In this document: piece by piece, positions 11,801 to 22,103 of the stretch
Numbering within the stretch: position 1 is the first letter of the stretch
Layout: every line of letters starts with the position of its first letter
Assembly: GCA_963377175.1 (NCBI GenBank)
Contig: CAUJNA010001713.1
Coordinates: 728,016-792,015, forward strand
Source: Effrenium voratum
Lineage: Eukaryota; Sar; Dinophyceae; Suessiales; Symbiodiniaceae
DNA length: 64,000 bases
Direction of reading: 5' to 3'
Made by a program: the position numbers and the translations under genes
The notes under the pieces: model-generated
Seen by the model: only the letters and a program-made list of their open reading frames with translations
Databases searched by the model: none
What the model was told of the DNA's origin: nothing

Positions 11801-12809
11801 AGGGAGGGATCCTTGTCACGAGGTGCCGCATCCTTCTCCGTTGCTCAAATGCAGCTAGTGGCGGCACCTTTTCGCAAAGAATGTTCGAACCCCCCTACCG
11901 AACCCTAGCAGGCCAAACTCCATGTGACAGAAGTGTTGGAGCAAAATCTAGATCTGAAATGGCACATCGCGTGCAAAGCCGCTGAACATGGTGGCCCCTG
12001 TTAGTTTGCTATGTTTACCAGTTTGCCATGTTTCTTTGCTCGCAAAGCAATCGTGGCAGGATTCACCAAACCCACTTGGGCCAAGTGCAGCTTGAAGTGC
12101 GAGCTGCATCTTAAAAGGCGGGGGGGCAAGTAACTAAGCACTCTTCAGGGAAAAAACTGGCCATGCACCCTGGCAAAAAGTGGCAACACTGAGCAAGGCC
12201 TTGGCGCCACCTTTGACCCTGGAAGCGTCACCGGTTTCCTGTGCCGGTGGGCATCTCCAGGACGCCGTTGCCCTTGGCATCCAAGGCCCGCTTCAGCTCG
12301 CACATGTATTTGTACCTCGCTAGATCTGGAATCGGTCAGCCGGGAGTCAACAGCAACAATGCAATGTAATTGTAATTAAACAAAATGTATTTAAATGTAT
12401 ATCACTGGGCTTCCCCAAAGGCTGCAATTTACTGGCGGGGTTTATGATGAAATGCAACTTTTGGAGGTCCAAACAAGGGACATTGAGGGGCCCCTGTCAG
12501 CGGCAATCCTAAGAGGTGCGCAACTCTGGCTCCAGCTTACCTGATGGTCTATGAAGTGTGCGGCGATTACCATCTTCCTCAGCCACTTCAACTAAATACT
12601 CTCCAAATGGTTTTGTTTGTGTCCAATGCTGAACCCCCTTTCCCGTTTTGTTTGGGTTCAGGGTTATAGGGGAACCTAGGCGAACCTAGATGAAACCAAC
12701 CAGTTTCAGGGGCTTTTGAGACAAAAAAAATACATGGGCACTGCTCCGGGTAGATGGAGTCATAGGGGAAGAAGACACGCAGCTCGCCGATGTAGAAAGT
12801 GAAGCCCAT
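5817..12809 (-). CDS. XPD/ERCC2-like TFIIH helicase, N-terminal part only
   Basis: Ten exons chain in perfect phase (224 codons): 12809-12742, 12315-12239, 11709-11670, 11287-11175, 10955-10897, 9483-9407, 8697-about 8604, 7777-7740, 7514-7428 and 5835-5817. XPD is the 5'-3' DNA helicase of TFIIH in transcription initiation and nucleotide excision repair. Visible signatures are the N-terminus with [24 protein letters not shown], helicase motif I MPTGTGKT, motif Ia YCTRTVPE, and all four cysteines of the Fe-S domain (RRNMC, EMC, TRC, GWCPY), then YVLDPKV. Introns begin with GT, GC or GA. Human XPD is about 760 residues, so only the first third is present. The DEAH box, arch and helicase domain 2 are not found before the next gene starts at 4577. 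Reading on past YVLDPKV meets a stop at about 5687. The gene may be truncated, rearranged or misassembled. An AG just before the ATG could serve trans-splicing. Confidence 0.88.
6461..6803. repeat. Pair of ~90-bp direct repeats
   Basis: Positions 6461-6552 and 6714-6803 share a block with GCCCACAAG, CCTGA, ATGACTGTT, GGGGTCCTCTT, GTGTCCAAC and GGGGTTGCTGAAAA, spaced about 253 bp. Both lie in the XPD intron between the exons ending at 7428 and starting at 5835. The origin is unknown; a dispersed intronic repeat is likely. Confidence 0.8.
6805..7030. repeat. Degenerate TGGCAATACTAAAGTAG repeat
   Basis: The unit TTGGCAATACTAAAGTAG recurs with variations about seven times between 6812 and 7020, spaced by 26-75 bp and interspersed with GAGAGTGGG/GAGAGGGGG. 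It sits in the same intron as the 90-bp direct repeats, immediately after the second copy. Confidence 0.75.
8525..8600. repeat. (CCCA)n microsatellite
   Basis: About 75 bp of CCCA/CACC units, inside the XPD intron immediately after the exon ending near 8604. If the GC donor at 8603-8602 is right, the array begins within a few bases of the 5' splice site. Confidence 0.9.
10000..10051. other. Imperfect hairpin
   Basis: TTTAACTTTTT at 10000-10010 pairs with AAAAAGTTAAA at 10041-10051. Inside the stem, CAATGG near 10018-10023 pairs with CCATTG near 10028-10033. This is a roughly 52-bp imperfect palindrome inside an XPD intron, with no coding content. Confidence 0.6.
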
Positions 12810-13394
12810 GACCCTGCGCTTTCGCTCATTTGTCACCAAGTGAGCACCGCCGAAATCCTACTGACCGTTGGTGACAGGCTAACCTGCGTGTCAAGCAGAG
12901 TGTTTGGGGAAAAATATAAAACTGACCAACCCCTTTGGTTGCCTTTTGGGACCTTAGGTTCTACCAAGATGGAAAAGCTCATATACAGCCAGATACGCCA
13001 GGTAGCCGAACCTACTGACATGGCCCATGGATTGGAGCTTAGGGGGCTACAAGAACCAGGGTGCAGATTCCCAAGCCACTACTCCAGGCCAGCAATTGAG
13101 GCGTACCTGACCATTGGCCCACTTGCGATATGCCAAGCCCAGAAAAAAAAAGAGAAAAAAAACGACATAACCAGCAAAGCTGGTTCGGCGTCGATGAAAA
13201 AGTTGAGAGCCTCCACGGGGCACATCACACAAGCTTCATGTTGGGGCCTCATGCCTACTGCCGGATAGGGGTTGAACAAACGCTCAACCAGCTTTGCTCT
13301 TAGTAGCATTCCAACTTGTCTGATTCCTCTTTTGCTTTTGTACTCCTGGAACATGATACCGGATATGACCGAAATCTAAGTTCCCACTCTTCGA

Positions 13395-13492
13395 AACAGC
13401 GGCCATGGCCGGTTGCATGCCCCGCATCCCTCCAAGCACCTGCCCAAGCCGCGAGGTTCCAGGAGCCAACGGGGCTGCCAGCACCCTGACCA
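13395..13492 (-). CDS. Candidate exon, unknown product
   Basis: On the - strand an AG near 13480 opens a frame reading GTSRLGQVLGGMRGMQP, closing near a GTTTCG. It sits between the PAS gene and the XPD start, so it could be a downstream exon of the PAS gene or a separate gene. Only codon texture and splice-like ends support it. Confidence 0.3.
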
Positions 13493-14612
13493 GCGAAGCA
13501 CTCAGCTGTCAAACGAAAAAGAACCTGGGTGATGAAAGGAAACCAAGTCATGGGCCAAACGTGGCAGGAGAAAATAATAATGTTGCTTGCTGCCAGGTAC
13601 TGACATCTTCCAACTCACTTACTATGTGGTGCCAAGTGGGCTTTCATAGCTTGCAAAGTCTGTACCAAGCCCAAAATAGCAAGCCTGAAGCAACATCGAG
13701 CCAGCGTGCACGTTGCAAATGCTTCTTGAGCGTCCCTGTGTTTGTTTGCAAGTCTGTGCTTCCTGGCCATGCCTACGGCCTCATCTGACCGGTACAAGCA
13801 CAAGCTCCCACACATTTTGCTGGTTTCTCCAATGGCACAGGGTAAGTGGCCTTGATACTTGTTCGGAGGCTCGCCTCACTTCTCAAACCTGGCAAAACCC
13901 AACTTCACATGGGTATGGGTCAAAATTAAAGCACCAGGGCACCGCAGGTTTTGGTCCATTTTTCCACTTATCAGGGTTCCATTAGCGTACCCATTTTTGA
14001 CCCACAGCCACATTGTCACATCTCCCTGGCCAAGTGGCGCAATGCGGGAGGTGCTGCACTCAGCCCGACGCAGCCGGCGCGCTGGGCTTGCCGCGGTCCA
14101 TCCTACGCTTCCCGCTGAGCCAGGCAGCAGGCGTCTGGCATTGGCAACGTGTGTGTGTGTGTGAGCCCACAAGTGGTGGTTTCCTTTTTGAATTCCCACT
14201 GGCACTCCCAAAAGGGAAGCACACACCCATGTTCTATGTACTGGTTAAAGTGTGGTCACCTTGCGTAGGTCCCGATGCTCCGGTATCAATCTTTGGGAGT
14301 TGGTGCACGGCGAGTGCAAGGATGGCGCGCAGGAGGCACAACAATAAAGAACACATACAACTTCAGCGCTTCTAGTTGAAGCGCTGCAGTACATGCTGCA
14401 AACACGGATTGTGACATACTGCGACAGAAACGTCAATAAGCCCTTTCCCCAGCATTGAGCACTCCAAATGCAATACGACCAAATCGGACAACTCTGCTCT
14501 CTTGGTACAGGGGCTAGGCTTCCACCATGTACATGCCACCCTGCTTACCCTTCCCCTGCATCGTAAAACCACTCCCAGCAAGAGAGGCGGTGGGGGCGTG
14601 GGGGCGTGGCAC

Positions 14613-17599
14613 CTCTTGCTTAGTGAAGCCTGTGAGCGTGGCGACCTTGCGATTCCACTCCACCACCTGAAGGATCGCAGGGCTCGCGGGGCTGCGTGGA
14701 ACAAGGGGCACAGATGCCCACATTGCATGTTTGTTGATGAAAAAGCGAGGACGGAAAGCCTGGCTCACTTCAAGGAAACCCTCCTACGACCTTTTTCAAA
14801 ATCCTCCAAGTACACTGCTCGCAAGTCAAGAAATGAATTATTAGAGGGTGGGCGTTCAAGAGCCCGAACATTGCACCCAAGATCGACTGGAGAAAAGGTG
14901 CTCCTTTCGTGTTGGCCGAAGGTGTCCAAGGCACCTGAACAAACATGTTTCCAAAAGCTATGCAAACAAAGCCCAGCGCAGTCATTGGCGGGATCGTTCC
15001 CCTCTTGACAAGACCCAAGTAGTTTTGGAAGCCAACACTCAACTGCAACAATCCAGGTGGCTGGCTCTTCCATGGACGTTGATGCCAAAAATGGGTGCAT
15101 TCGCTGTGTCGATAAGCGTCGTCAGGTCATCCGCCACCTCAACATCGGTCAGGCTGACACATGCACTTGGGAATGCCGTTAGTAGCATCAAGGCATCTGG
15201 CATCCACACATCCATGTAGCCGCGGCAAGCAATGGTTGCCACAATCTTGCCAACAACTTGCTTTGAACATGCGGCTTCGTGCAGCCAAGCACGGCATATA
15301 CTCTGCACTTGGCAGCCAGTGCAATCCGTTTGCCGGGTCCATTCCAAAACTAATGGTATCCAACAGGCAGGCAGTGGGAGACTGACAAAGGGACATTTCG
15401 TACACAACACTTTTGACATGGCACATGTGAGTACGAAAGATCCACCAAGACCTCGGTGGCCTGGCGAATGCTGGATCCTTCCAAGCCCCAGGCCTGCTGC
15501 GCCGCATTCATAGCCTTCCGCGCTGTCGAGATCTCCTCCCATTCGGCTGGAGACGGAACCAACACATGCGTCATGTTGCACTTTAAAGCGCGTTTTGTCG
15601 GGGAAATGCCAGCCTCCTTCTTGTGAAGTCATTGCGTTTGGAATGTCCAGAAGCCGTGGCCCTAAGAAACTACAATGGTGTCCCACACATGTCTAGCAGC
15701 AGCCCACTCCTGCAACTCGCGGCTAGCGGATTTGCTGGCCACATGCACTAGAAGCCAAGACAGCTCAAAGATGACCCAAAGAACATATGCCCAATGTTTA
15801 TGTCTGATTCATTGATTGCTGACAGAGATGACGGGTCCTGAAATGACAGCAGAATCGCTATGTGGGGCCACTTAGAGGCCGAAAGTGTCCGCATCACACC
15901 TCTAATGCTGCATCCCGATGCTTACCCTGATCAAATCAGAATCACTGGGTATCAACACAACTCAAGTCCAATAGTGGTCAATCACATTTTGCTACACAGC
16001 CATCTGCGGCGCGTGACCACCCCCATGGAGAGTTGCTCACGAAGTTGCATCAAATACAAATGCCGCACTTAAGCACAGGAGCCTGGGCAGAGACAGGGGG
16101 ATTGCAAATTACCTGGCCATTACTCAAACATGGGTCTGCTTCCTAAGGTTAGAGAACTCAGAAGCACTTGGTTTCCTTTCGGCTTCCTTTGAAACATGCT
16201 AGTTTCAAAACCTTTGAGGCGGGTGGGATGGATCGACGCGAGTCGATTCAGCCGTCCTGGCCCACACACACCGCGCCCGTGACGTCGCCCTGGGCGTTCT
16301 TCCGAGGCGTTGCGTTCAGCAGCAGCTCGATGTCCTCGGCCTCCTGCCAGCTCGAACCAGTAAATTACAAGCGGGGGGAGCCAGTTGCTTGCCAGCAGAG
16401 AAGCCGAGAAGCCTGCCACTTGAACCGTTTGTTTGTCACACCTTGCAGCTCAAACCACATCCACATCGTGAAGATGATGCATCGAGTGAAAGCGGAACAA
16501 GCATTGCCCCTGGTGTTTCAAGTAATTGTGTCTGCGTATTGGTTTAGGTATGGGTGCCTTGACATGCGTATAAAACACAAACGAAGGAGAATGATTTTCT
16601 TGCGGCAGGTTGTGGGCATAATTTGGGCGCTTTGCATCGCGGGGGACGGGGGGGGGGGGCTTTTCAGTTGTTCGGATTGGAGAATGTTTTACGTATTAAT
16701 TATATTGTTCTTGCATATTGCAGAAAGAGGAACCGCAAACAAATCGGGAAGTTAGGCGAAGACCAAGTGCGACCGCCATCATCGCGAGCGTGCTCACAAA
16801 TCACCAGCGGCGTCCCTTTAGCTGGTGATCATCAAGGATAAACTTGCCAAATCCAATCAAGTTTAAGGAATCTCCCTTGATGTGTGCCAATCGGCAAAAT
16901 GCACCTATAAGGGATCCCAGGCACCTCAAACATATAGGTGAGGGTAATTTTGCCCTCGTGGCTCATGTAAGCAGGCTGTATTAGCTGTCCCTCTCAAAAG
17001 GAATCTGACAAAACCACGGCGCATACCTAGTTTGGGTTGCCTTCAAATATTGACATGCAAACCTCTGAGTGCAAGAAGCACATTTGTCAAGTTCCTGATG
17101 TTCCTCCTCCAACTGTGTGCGATGTGTTTGTTTCTCCTGGCATCTGTTGTATATCCTTTAGCCTGTTTTGAGCCATCCCATGCAAGCGGCCAATGTTACC
17201 AAGTCCTTCTTCACCAGCACGAGCTCGAAGTTGGCCGTCTCCTCACCCTTCATGGCCTGAACCAAACTTTCAGGCACACACGCCTGCACCCTCAAACGCG
17301 AAACAGCTATACTGTTTGCCCCAAAATGATGGAGTCATATCCTTTTGGTTTGGCAGTTTGAGGGTCCAGGTGCCCGCTTTGCGGATGTCTAGGAGCAATC
17401 ACACACACACACACACAAAACTTGGCAAGGCGTTCATCGAACTGCACCGTGCGCTTGTGTCAAGTGGTTTCCCCGTGGGCCGCATGTGTCCAAGCAAATC
17501 GGCGGCAACCTCCCCCCCTTCCTTGTTGTCGAAGCATTGCAACCCTGCCTTGGCCAGAACGCTGCCAACTTTCTCCCGAAAGTCTGCGCGAATGAAGTC
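14613..17599 (-). CDS. PAS-domain protein (partial)
   Basis: Six exons chain in phase on the - strand: 17599-17549, 17256-17206, 16343-16253, 15546-15461, 15137-15066 and 14666-14613. Donors are GC, GA, GC, GC, GC and GT. The product has the second half of one PAS domain (DFIRADFREKV, KGEETANFELVLVKK, IELLLNATPRKNAQG, GAVCVGQD), then a helical linker (EWEEISTARKAMN), then the first half of a second PAS domain (LIDTANAPIFGIN, VVEWNRKVATLTGF). PAS domains bind small ligands or partners and sense light, redox or oxygen. I recall tandem-PAS proteins with the LIDTANAPIFGI motif as common in dinoflagellates. Missing are the start, upstream of 17599, and everything after 14613, so any kinase or output domain is unseen. 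No known ligand-binding residue is evident. Confidence 0.85.
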
Positions 17600-18890
17600 C
17601 TGGCAAACTTCCAGTGCCCAAATTCTGCACCAAGACGCCATGGCAACTGCCAAAAATGATGCCGTACCACGAGTCGGATAAAACGTGCTTATCATGCGCC
17701 CGGCCAATGAACTGCAAATTGAAGAAGTTAATCCAAGCAATGACACGAAATAGCTGCACCAAGCAGGCCACATACCTGTGACAATGCTGAAATGACTGCG
17801 TGCAGTGATGCGACGCTGGCACCTCCCAAAGTTCGCTTTGGCCGATGGCCGAAGAACCATTGACCCATGGCGAGGAACAACGTGCCCCTTTCGCACTTTT
17901 CCTCTCCTTGAGCGCGAGCGCTAAGCGCAGGCACCATCGGAAGACTCCCTTGTGTGCCCTAGATTTGTCAGGCCGCAACAGGAGGCAGTGCAAGCGCTTG
18001 TGTGCCAGCTGAGCACGGATTGCCATGCTGGTAACGCACATTTCGGAAGGCATCTCCCAAACTGAGACGATCTGGCAGGGTGGGGCCAACCCCTCGTTTA
18101 AACCTTAAACCACTATCATTGAAACACCTTCCTGTGGCTTCAACAATGCTCCGCCCGCCCAATCTGGTCGAGCACTTCGGCGGCCATTCAATTCGGCTCA
18201 GCAGCAACACCTGCGCGTCCAAAAAATCAGGCAAAGGAGTTCCGAGTTGCAAAGGATAGTGACCGGGCAATGGTTGGGAGGCCGGTGTGATTTTCAAATA
18301 GGCTAGTGATACCTCATTGCGCCACCTAATGGACGTGCTCCACTCTGGTCGGAATGCTTCTTTGGGAACCTGGCAGTTGCCAGGAGTCTGCCCAAATAAA
18401 GCAACAGCTGTGCAAGTGTAAGGTTGCGACACGGTTTCTGACCCTGCGTGAGGTGCAAAGCAAAATCGGCAACTCTTCCAGCATTTCGCGGCCTGCGCTA
18501 CTTTGGCGTTCAGCAACACGACTGGCAATGATGATGACTTTGGAATAACTCCCATTAGAAATCGCAGACTGAGACGGTCGCTTTGGGCTTGCTTTGTGTT
18601 GAACAGGGATATTGAACAGCTGCATGCGCGGCAAGCGCATGCAGCAAAAGAACCCCCCCCAAGCTGCTGTCGGAAAATCGCACCATGCCCCGAAAAGCTC
18701 GGGTCCCGGAGTTTGTTTGCAGCAACAAAACGAAAGCCCACAAAGCGTGATCCCTGGGCACGAGCCAATTCAACTGTGGATTCCAAAATGCTTTCACTCT
18801 GCGCCAAGGCATGTCCAAGCTCGCCGCGTGTTGCATAAGAGAAGCAGGTGCGTGCGCAAAACATTTGAGTCGAGGCTCTACGCCTGATCG
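17600..18890. other. No confident gene; one long - strand open frame
   Basis: The - strand is open for 298 codons at 18864-17968, the longest non-repetitive frame in the window. Its composition (Arg, Cys, Ser and Pro rich, no recognisable motif) and its place upstream of the PAS exons suggest chance or an intron. The missing 5' PAS exons should lie here or further right, but I could not find them. Confidence 0.4.
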
Positions 18891-18909
18891 TGTGCAGTAG
18901 CAGTTTGGC

Positions 18910-19171
18910 CTGTGTGTGTGTGCGCGTGCATGGGTGTGGTTGTTTGTTTGATTGTTTGCTTGTTTGTTCGTTTGTTTGTTTGCTTGTTTGCGTGGTTCTG
19001 TGTGTTTTTCGTTGGTGTTTGTGTCTGCTTGTTTTTATTTGTTGTTGATTGTTTTTGTTTGTTCTGTTTTATTGCTTGTGTGTCTGCGTGTTTATGTATT
19101 TATCTAGGTGTCTTTCCTTCTTTCTTTCTGTATTTATGTATTTCTTTCTTGTTTTCTCTCTGTCTTTTATT

Positions 19172-19214
<43 letters not shown>

Positions 19215-19219
19215 GTGTT

Positions 19220-19315
<96 letters not shown>

Positions 19316-19660
19316 GTGTGTGTTTGCTTGGCTGGTTGATTGTTTGTTTGTTTGTTTGTTTGTTTGGTTTGTCTGTTTGCTTGCTTGCTTGTTTGTTTGT
19401 TTGTTTGATTGTTTGTCAGTTTGCTTGTTTGTTTGTTTGTTTTTGTTTTTGTTTGGTTGGTTGGTTGGTTGGTTGGTTGGTTGGTTGTTGATTGGTTGCT
19501 TGTGTGTGTGTTGTGTGTTTTTGTTTGCGTCGATCTATTGTTGCTTGTTTTTGCTTGTTTTATTTTTTTTGCTTTTGCTTGCTTGGTGTTTGTTTGTTTG
19601 GTTGGTTGTTTGTTTGCTTTGGTTGTGCGTTTTCGCAAGCAATGCGATGTGCGCGTGGAC
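18910..19660. repeat. Compound TTTG/TTTC/TTGC/TTGG microsatellite block
   Basis: Successive arrays of (TTTG)n, (TTTC)n, (TTGC)n of about 110 bp at 19205-19315, (TTTG)n and (TTGG)n. The 345-codon + strand frame and the 281-codon - strand frame across it are repeat-encoded and not genes. Confidence 0.95.
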
Positions 19661-19713
19661 GTGCTTTCACATCTCGGCCTGCGTGAGTGCAGTTGGGCGC
19701 ATGTGTATACTTG

Positions 19714-19730
19714 CGTGTGTGTGTGTGTGT

Positions 19731-19828
<98 letters not shown>
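19714..19828. repeat. (GT)n microsatellite
   Basis: About 110 bp of nearly perfect GT dinucleotide. It closes the compound microsatellite block. Confidence 0.97.
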
Positions 19829-20164
19829 AAACAGCCTAATTCGCTCACTGATGCGTGTGATAGGTCTGCTTTCCGGTATTTGGCGGCTTGGAAGTTGGCC
19901 GTCGGGTCGAACAAACTTGAGCCTAGTCAGCGTGGGGAAGCTTCACTGATACAATTGTGGTGAAAGGTTGGTCAGCGGATGCGAGCTGCATTCTTGCTTG
20001 CCGCAAAATTGTGCTGGACGTAACGTCTCCAACAGATAGCCGATTTCAGCAGAAGGCAGCGCAGCCCTTCCAGATGCCAAAACAACATGAACCTACCACT
20101 AGAAAATAACTTCATAAAAAAGGGGGGCAAAGCGAACTCCTTGCCCTATGAGCTGAGCCATGCA

Positions 20165-20245
20165 TCATGGTTTTCGGGCCTCCATGGCTCTGGCGGCGGC
20201 TTCTGCTTTCGCTTGACCTTCGGCTTCAGCGCCTCCTCGCACATG
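20165..20245 (-). CDS. Candidate basic/proline-rich exon
   Basis: After an AG at about 20238 the - strand reads EALKPKVKRKQKPPPEPW in codons rich in AAG and CCG. A second frame through the same bases reads GGAEAEGQAKAEAAARAME, so the true frame is undecided. It may belong to a gene upstream of the PAS protein. No homology is claimed. Confidence 0.25.
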   Translation of the reverse strand, partial: HVRGGAEAEGQAKAEAAARAMEARKP

Positions 20246-21178
20246 CGAAATCGTACGATGCTCGAATGAACTGAGCCTTCGGAGAATTGTATGACGTTCG
20301 GAGATGGGGGCAGGGTTGCCTATATTTCCCTTAAAGGGTGGCCAAGTTGAAGTGAGGTTCCATTTTGGTGAGGGCCCTGAAAAGGGAAGTTCAGCTTCCG
20401 AGATGGTTTCCTTGGTCCAGGCTCCAACATGTGCATAGCAGGTCACAATGTGATTCTGTCTGATACTCTTCTGATGCTTCCCCCTCTCAGCAGTCCATCC
20501 GAACCAAAACGGGCCGCTGGCCAACATACGTTCCTCACCACAGGACGGGTGTGATCCAAGAGCGCACTATGTATTACACTCCTCTCGGTTCCATGGGCGC
20601 GGATCGCTGCCTGGCAGGACTGAGGGGGCCTAATTTGACCTCAAGGCGGGGGAGCATCTAAGCCAACATATTATAGACATCTGTACATTGTCAAACCCGA
20701 TCCAAGCCCCTTCTGCAAAATACTGACATCCGACGGCATGCCCACAACACAAGCGGCAATCGCTAAACGACAAAATCAAATGCGTCCCAATTGGTGCAGA
20801 CTTTATCAATGTTGTATGTTGTGGTAGAATAATTAGTTTGAGAGTTGTTAGTTGTTTGTTAAGCCACAGTGCAGGCTGCAGCGCTCCCCTTTTCCGAGAC
20901 CGTGTGAGTGGCTGAGATCCAAAGTTTGAGGGCGGGCAGAGCTGCGAACACAGCCTTCAGGCTGTTTCAGCTTTCTGCCAACCCTCATCGGATTCAGAGT
21001 ATTCTCATTCCCCCTTTCCCGCACACGTCCGTGAAAAATTGAACCCCGGTCTCGTGGCAATCCGTGTTAAATTGAAATCCGGTCTCGCGCGGCAACACCT
21101 AGTGAGGGTCAACAAGAAAACCAGCCCAGGTTCCCTGGGGTGGCGAAGAAAAACCACTGAAAGTCCAGGAGGCCCTCA

Positions 21179-21677
21179 CTAGATGAGGTCGTGGAGCGGC
21201 ACAATCATGCAGTCCAGCCCAACAAGGTCTCCCACAGAGAGCGTCAGGGTGTTGATCAGGTCCTCCTCCAGGCCATCTGCATCCCCGCCCAGATCCAGCT
21301 TGTCCTCGAGCTTGTTGAACTTTAGGGGACCGCCTTTTCCATTACCTTCTGCTGGATCCATGCTCTGGAGTAGTGGGCTCACAGAACTCGCTCGTGTCCA
21401 CGAAGTGCCATTTGTCCACACTGAGGAGGCTAGCCGTCCTAACCCCAGGTTCCTCCTTAGGGACTCGGGAAGTTGGTGGCCCCCTTGAGCTCCCCGGGCT
21501 GCTTGTCCAAGCTAGAGCCCTCCCGGGGGGAAACAGCGCTTGGAGTAGCCGTCCCCGGGCTCCGTCGCCGTCGACTCCCCGCGTCAACTTCCATGGCCAT
21601 TGCCATGCTACCTGATTCAAATGAAAAGATCCGAGATCGAACCAAGCATCAAGTCAGGGACTTGAGCCAAAATGGCT
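21179..21677 (-). pseudogene. Processed retropseudogene with spliced-leader relic
   Basis: On the - strand the bases AGCCATTTTGGCTCAAG (21677-21661) match the last 17 nt of the 22-nt dinoflagellate spliced leader, which is found only on mRNA 5' ends. About 54 bp later an ATG at 21606 opens MAMAMEVDAGSRRRR. Coding texture continues to a TAG at 21181-21179 with no room for introns, but it shifts through three frames: 21606-21457, then a second frame with SVDKWHFVDTSEF ending at 21342, then a third with KFNKLEDKLDLGGD and a C-terminus VPLHDLI. A leader copy plus loss of introns plus frameshifts is the signature of a reverse-transcribed, reinserted mRNA. I see no poly-A tract after the stop. The parent protein is not recognised. 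An alternative, a live gene with two programmed shifts, seems much less likely. Confidence 0.82.
21661..21677 (-). other. Relic dinoflagellate spliced-leader sequence
   Basis: This is the 17-nt 3' part of the conserved leader, preceded by CTCG where the full leader has CCGT. The 5' bases are therefore lost or mutated. No Sm site or SL-RNA intron follows, so it is not an SL-RNA gene. Confidence 0.85.
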
Positions 21678-22041
21678 CGAGGCAGCCCAGTTTTCCCAAA
21701 ACAAGTTTGGACAACATAAGAAATCCCAAACTCTTGCCAGAATTGCGGGTTTCATGCGGGGAATGTGGAGTTCACATGCTCACCAACCTGATGTTCTAAC
21801 ATGTCAAATGTCTTTGGTCCTTGCAACACTGCAGCCATGAGCATGGCCCAACCAAATGCTGAAGGCCTCAAAAGCTTCCACAGCGCGCCAAAGCACCCCT
21901 TGATCGCTAGCCTGCGCTGTTGGAAGCTAAAAAGCTGAAGATCAAAATCACCAGGCCGGGACGAAGAGAAAAACGCCACAGAGATCCACGGAGTCTGGAT
22001 GCCCCAAATCCCGTCAGACGCGCCTGGAGAGGCACTCGGGT

Positions 22042-22103
22042 TCAGCTGGGTGGGCGCTTGGGCTTGGCACGCTTGCGCTTGGCGAGGCGCTTGCGCCTGC
22101 CGG
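22042..22103 (-). CDS. Candidate last exon with very basic tail
   Basis: From an AG at 22105-22104 the - strand reads RRKRLAKRKRAKPKRPPS and then TGA at 22044-22042, in codons strongly biased to AAG and CGC. The pattern suits the C-terminus of a ribosomal or other nucleic-acid-binding protein. Other frames read Gln/Ala-rich peptides, so the call rests on codon texture. Upstream exons were not located. Confidence 0.35.

Noticed and set aside
18912..19949. 345-codon + strand frame rich in Cys, Leu, Phe and Val
   Set aside because: It is produced by TTGC, TTTG and GT microsatellites; the - strand is also open. No real protein is needed to explain it.
21342..21606. Three-exon gene model for the leader-bearing locus
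   Set aside because: The introns would be only 16-33 bp. An intronless copy with two frameshifts explains the data better, especially with the leader relic.
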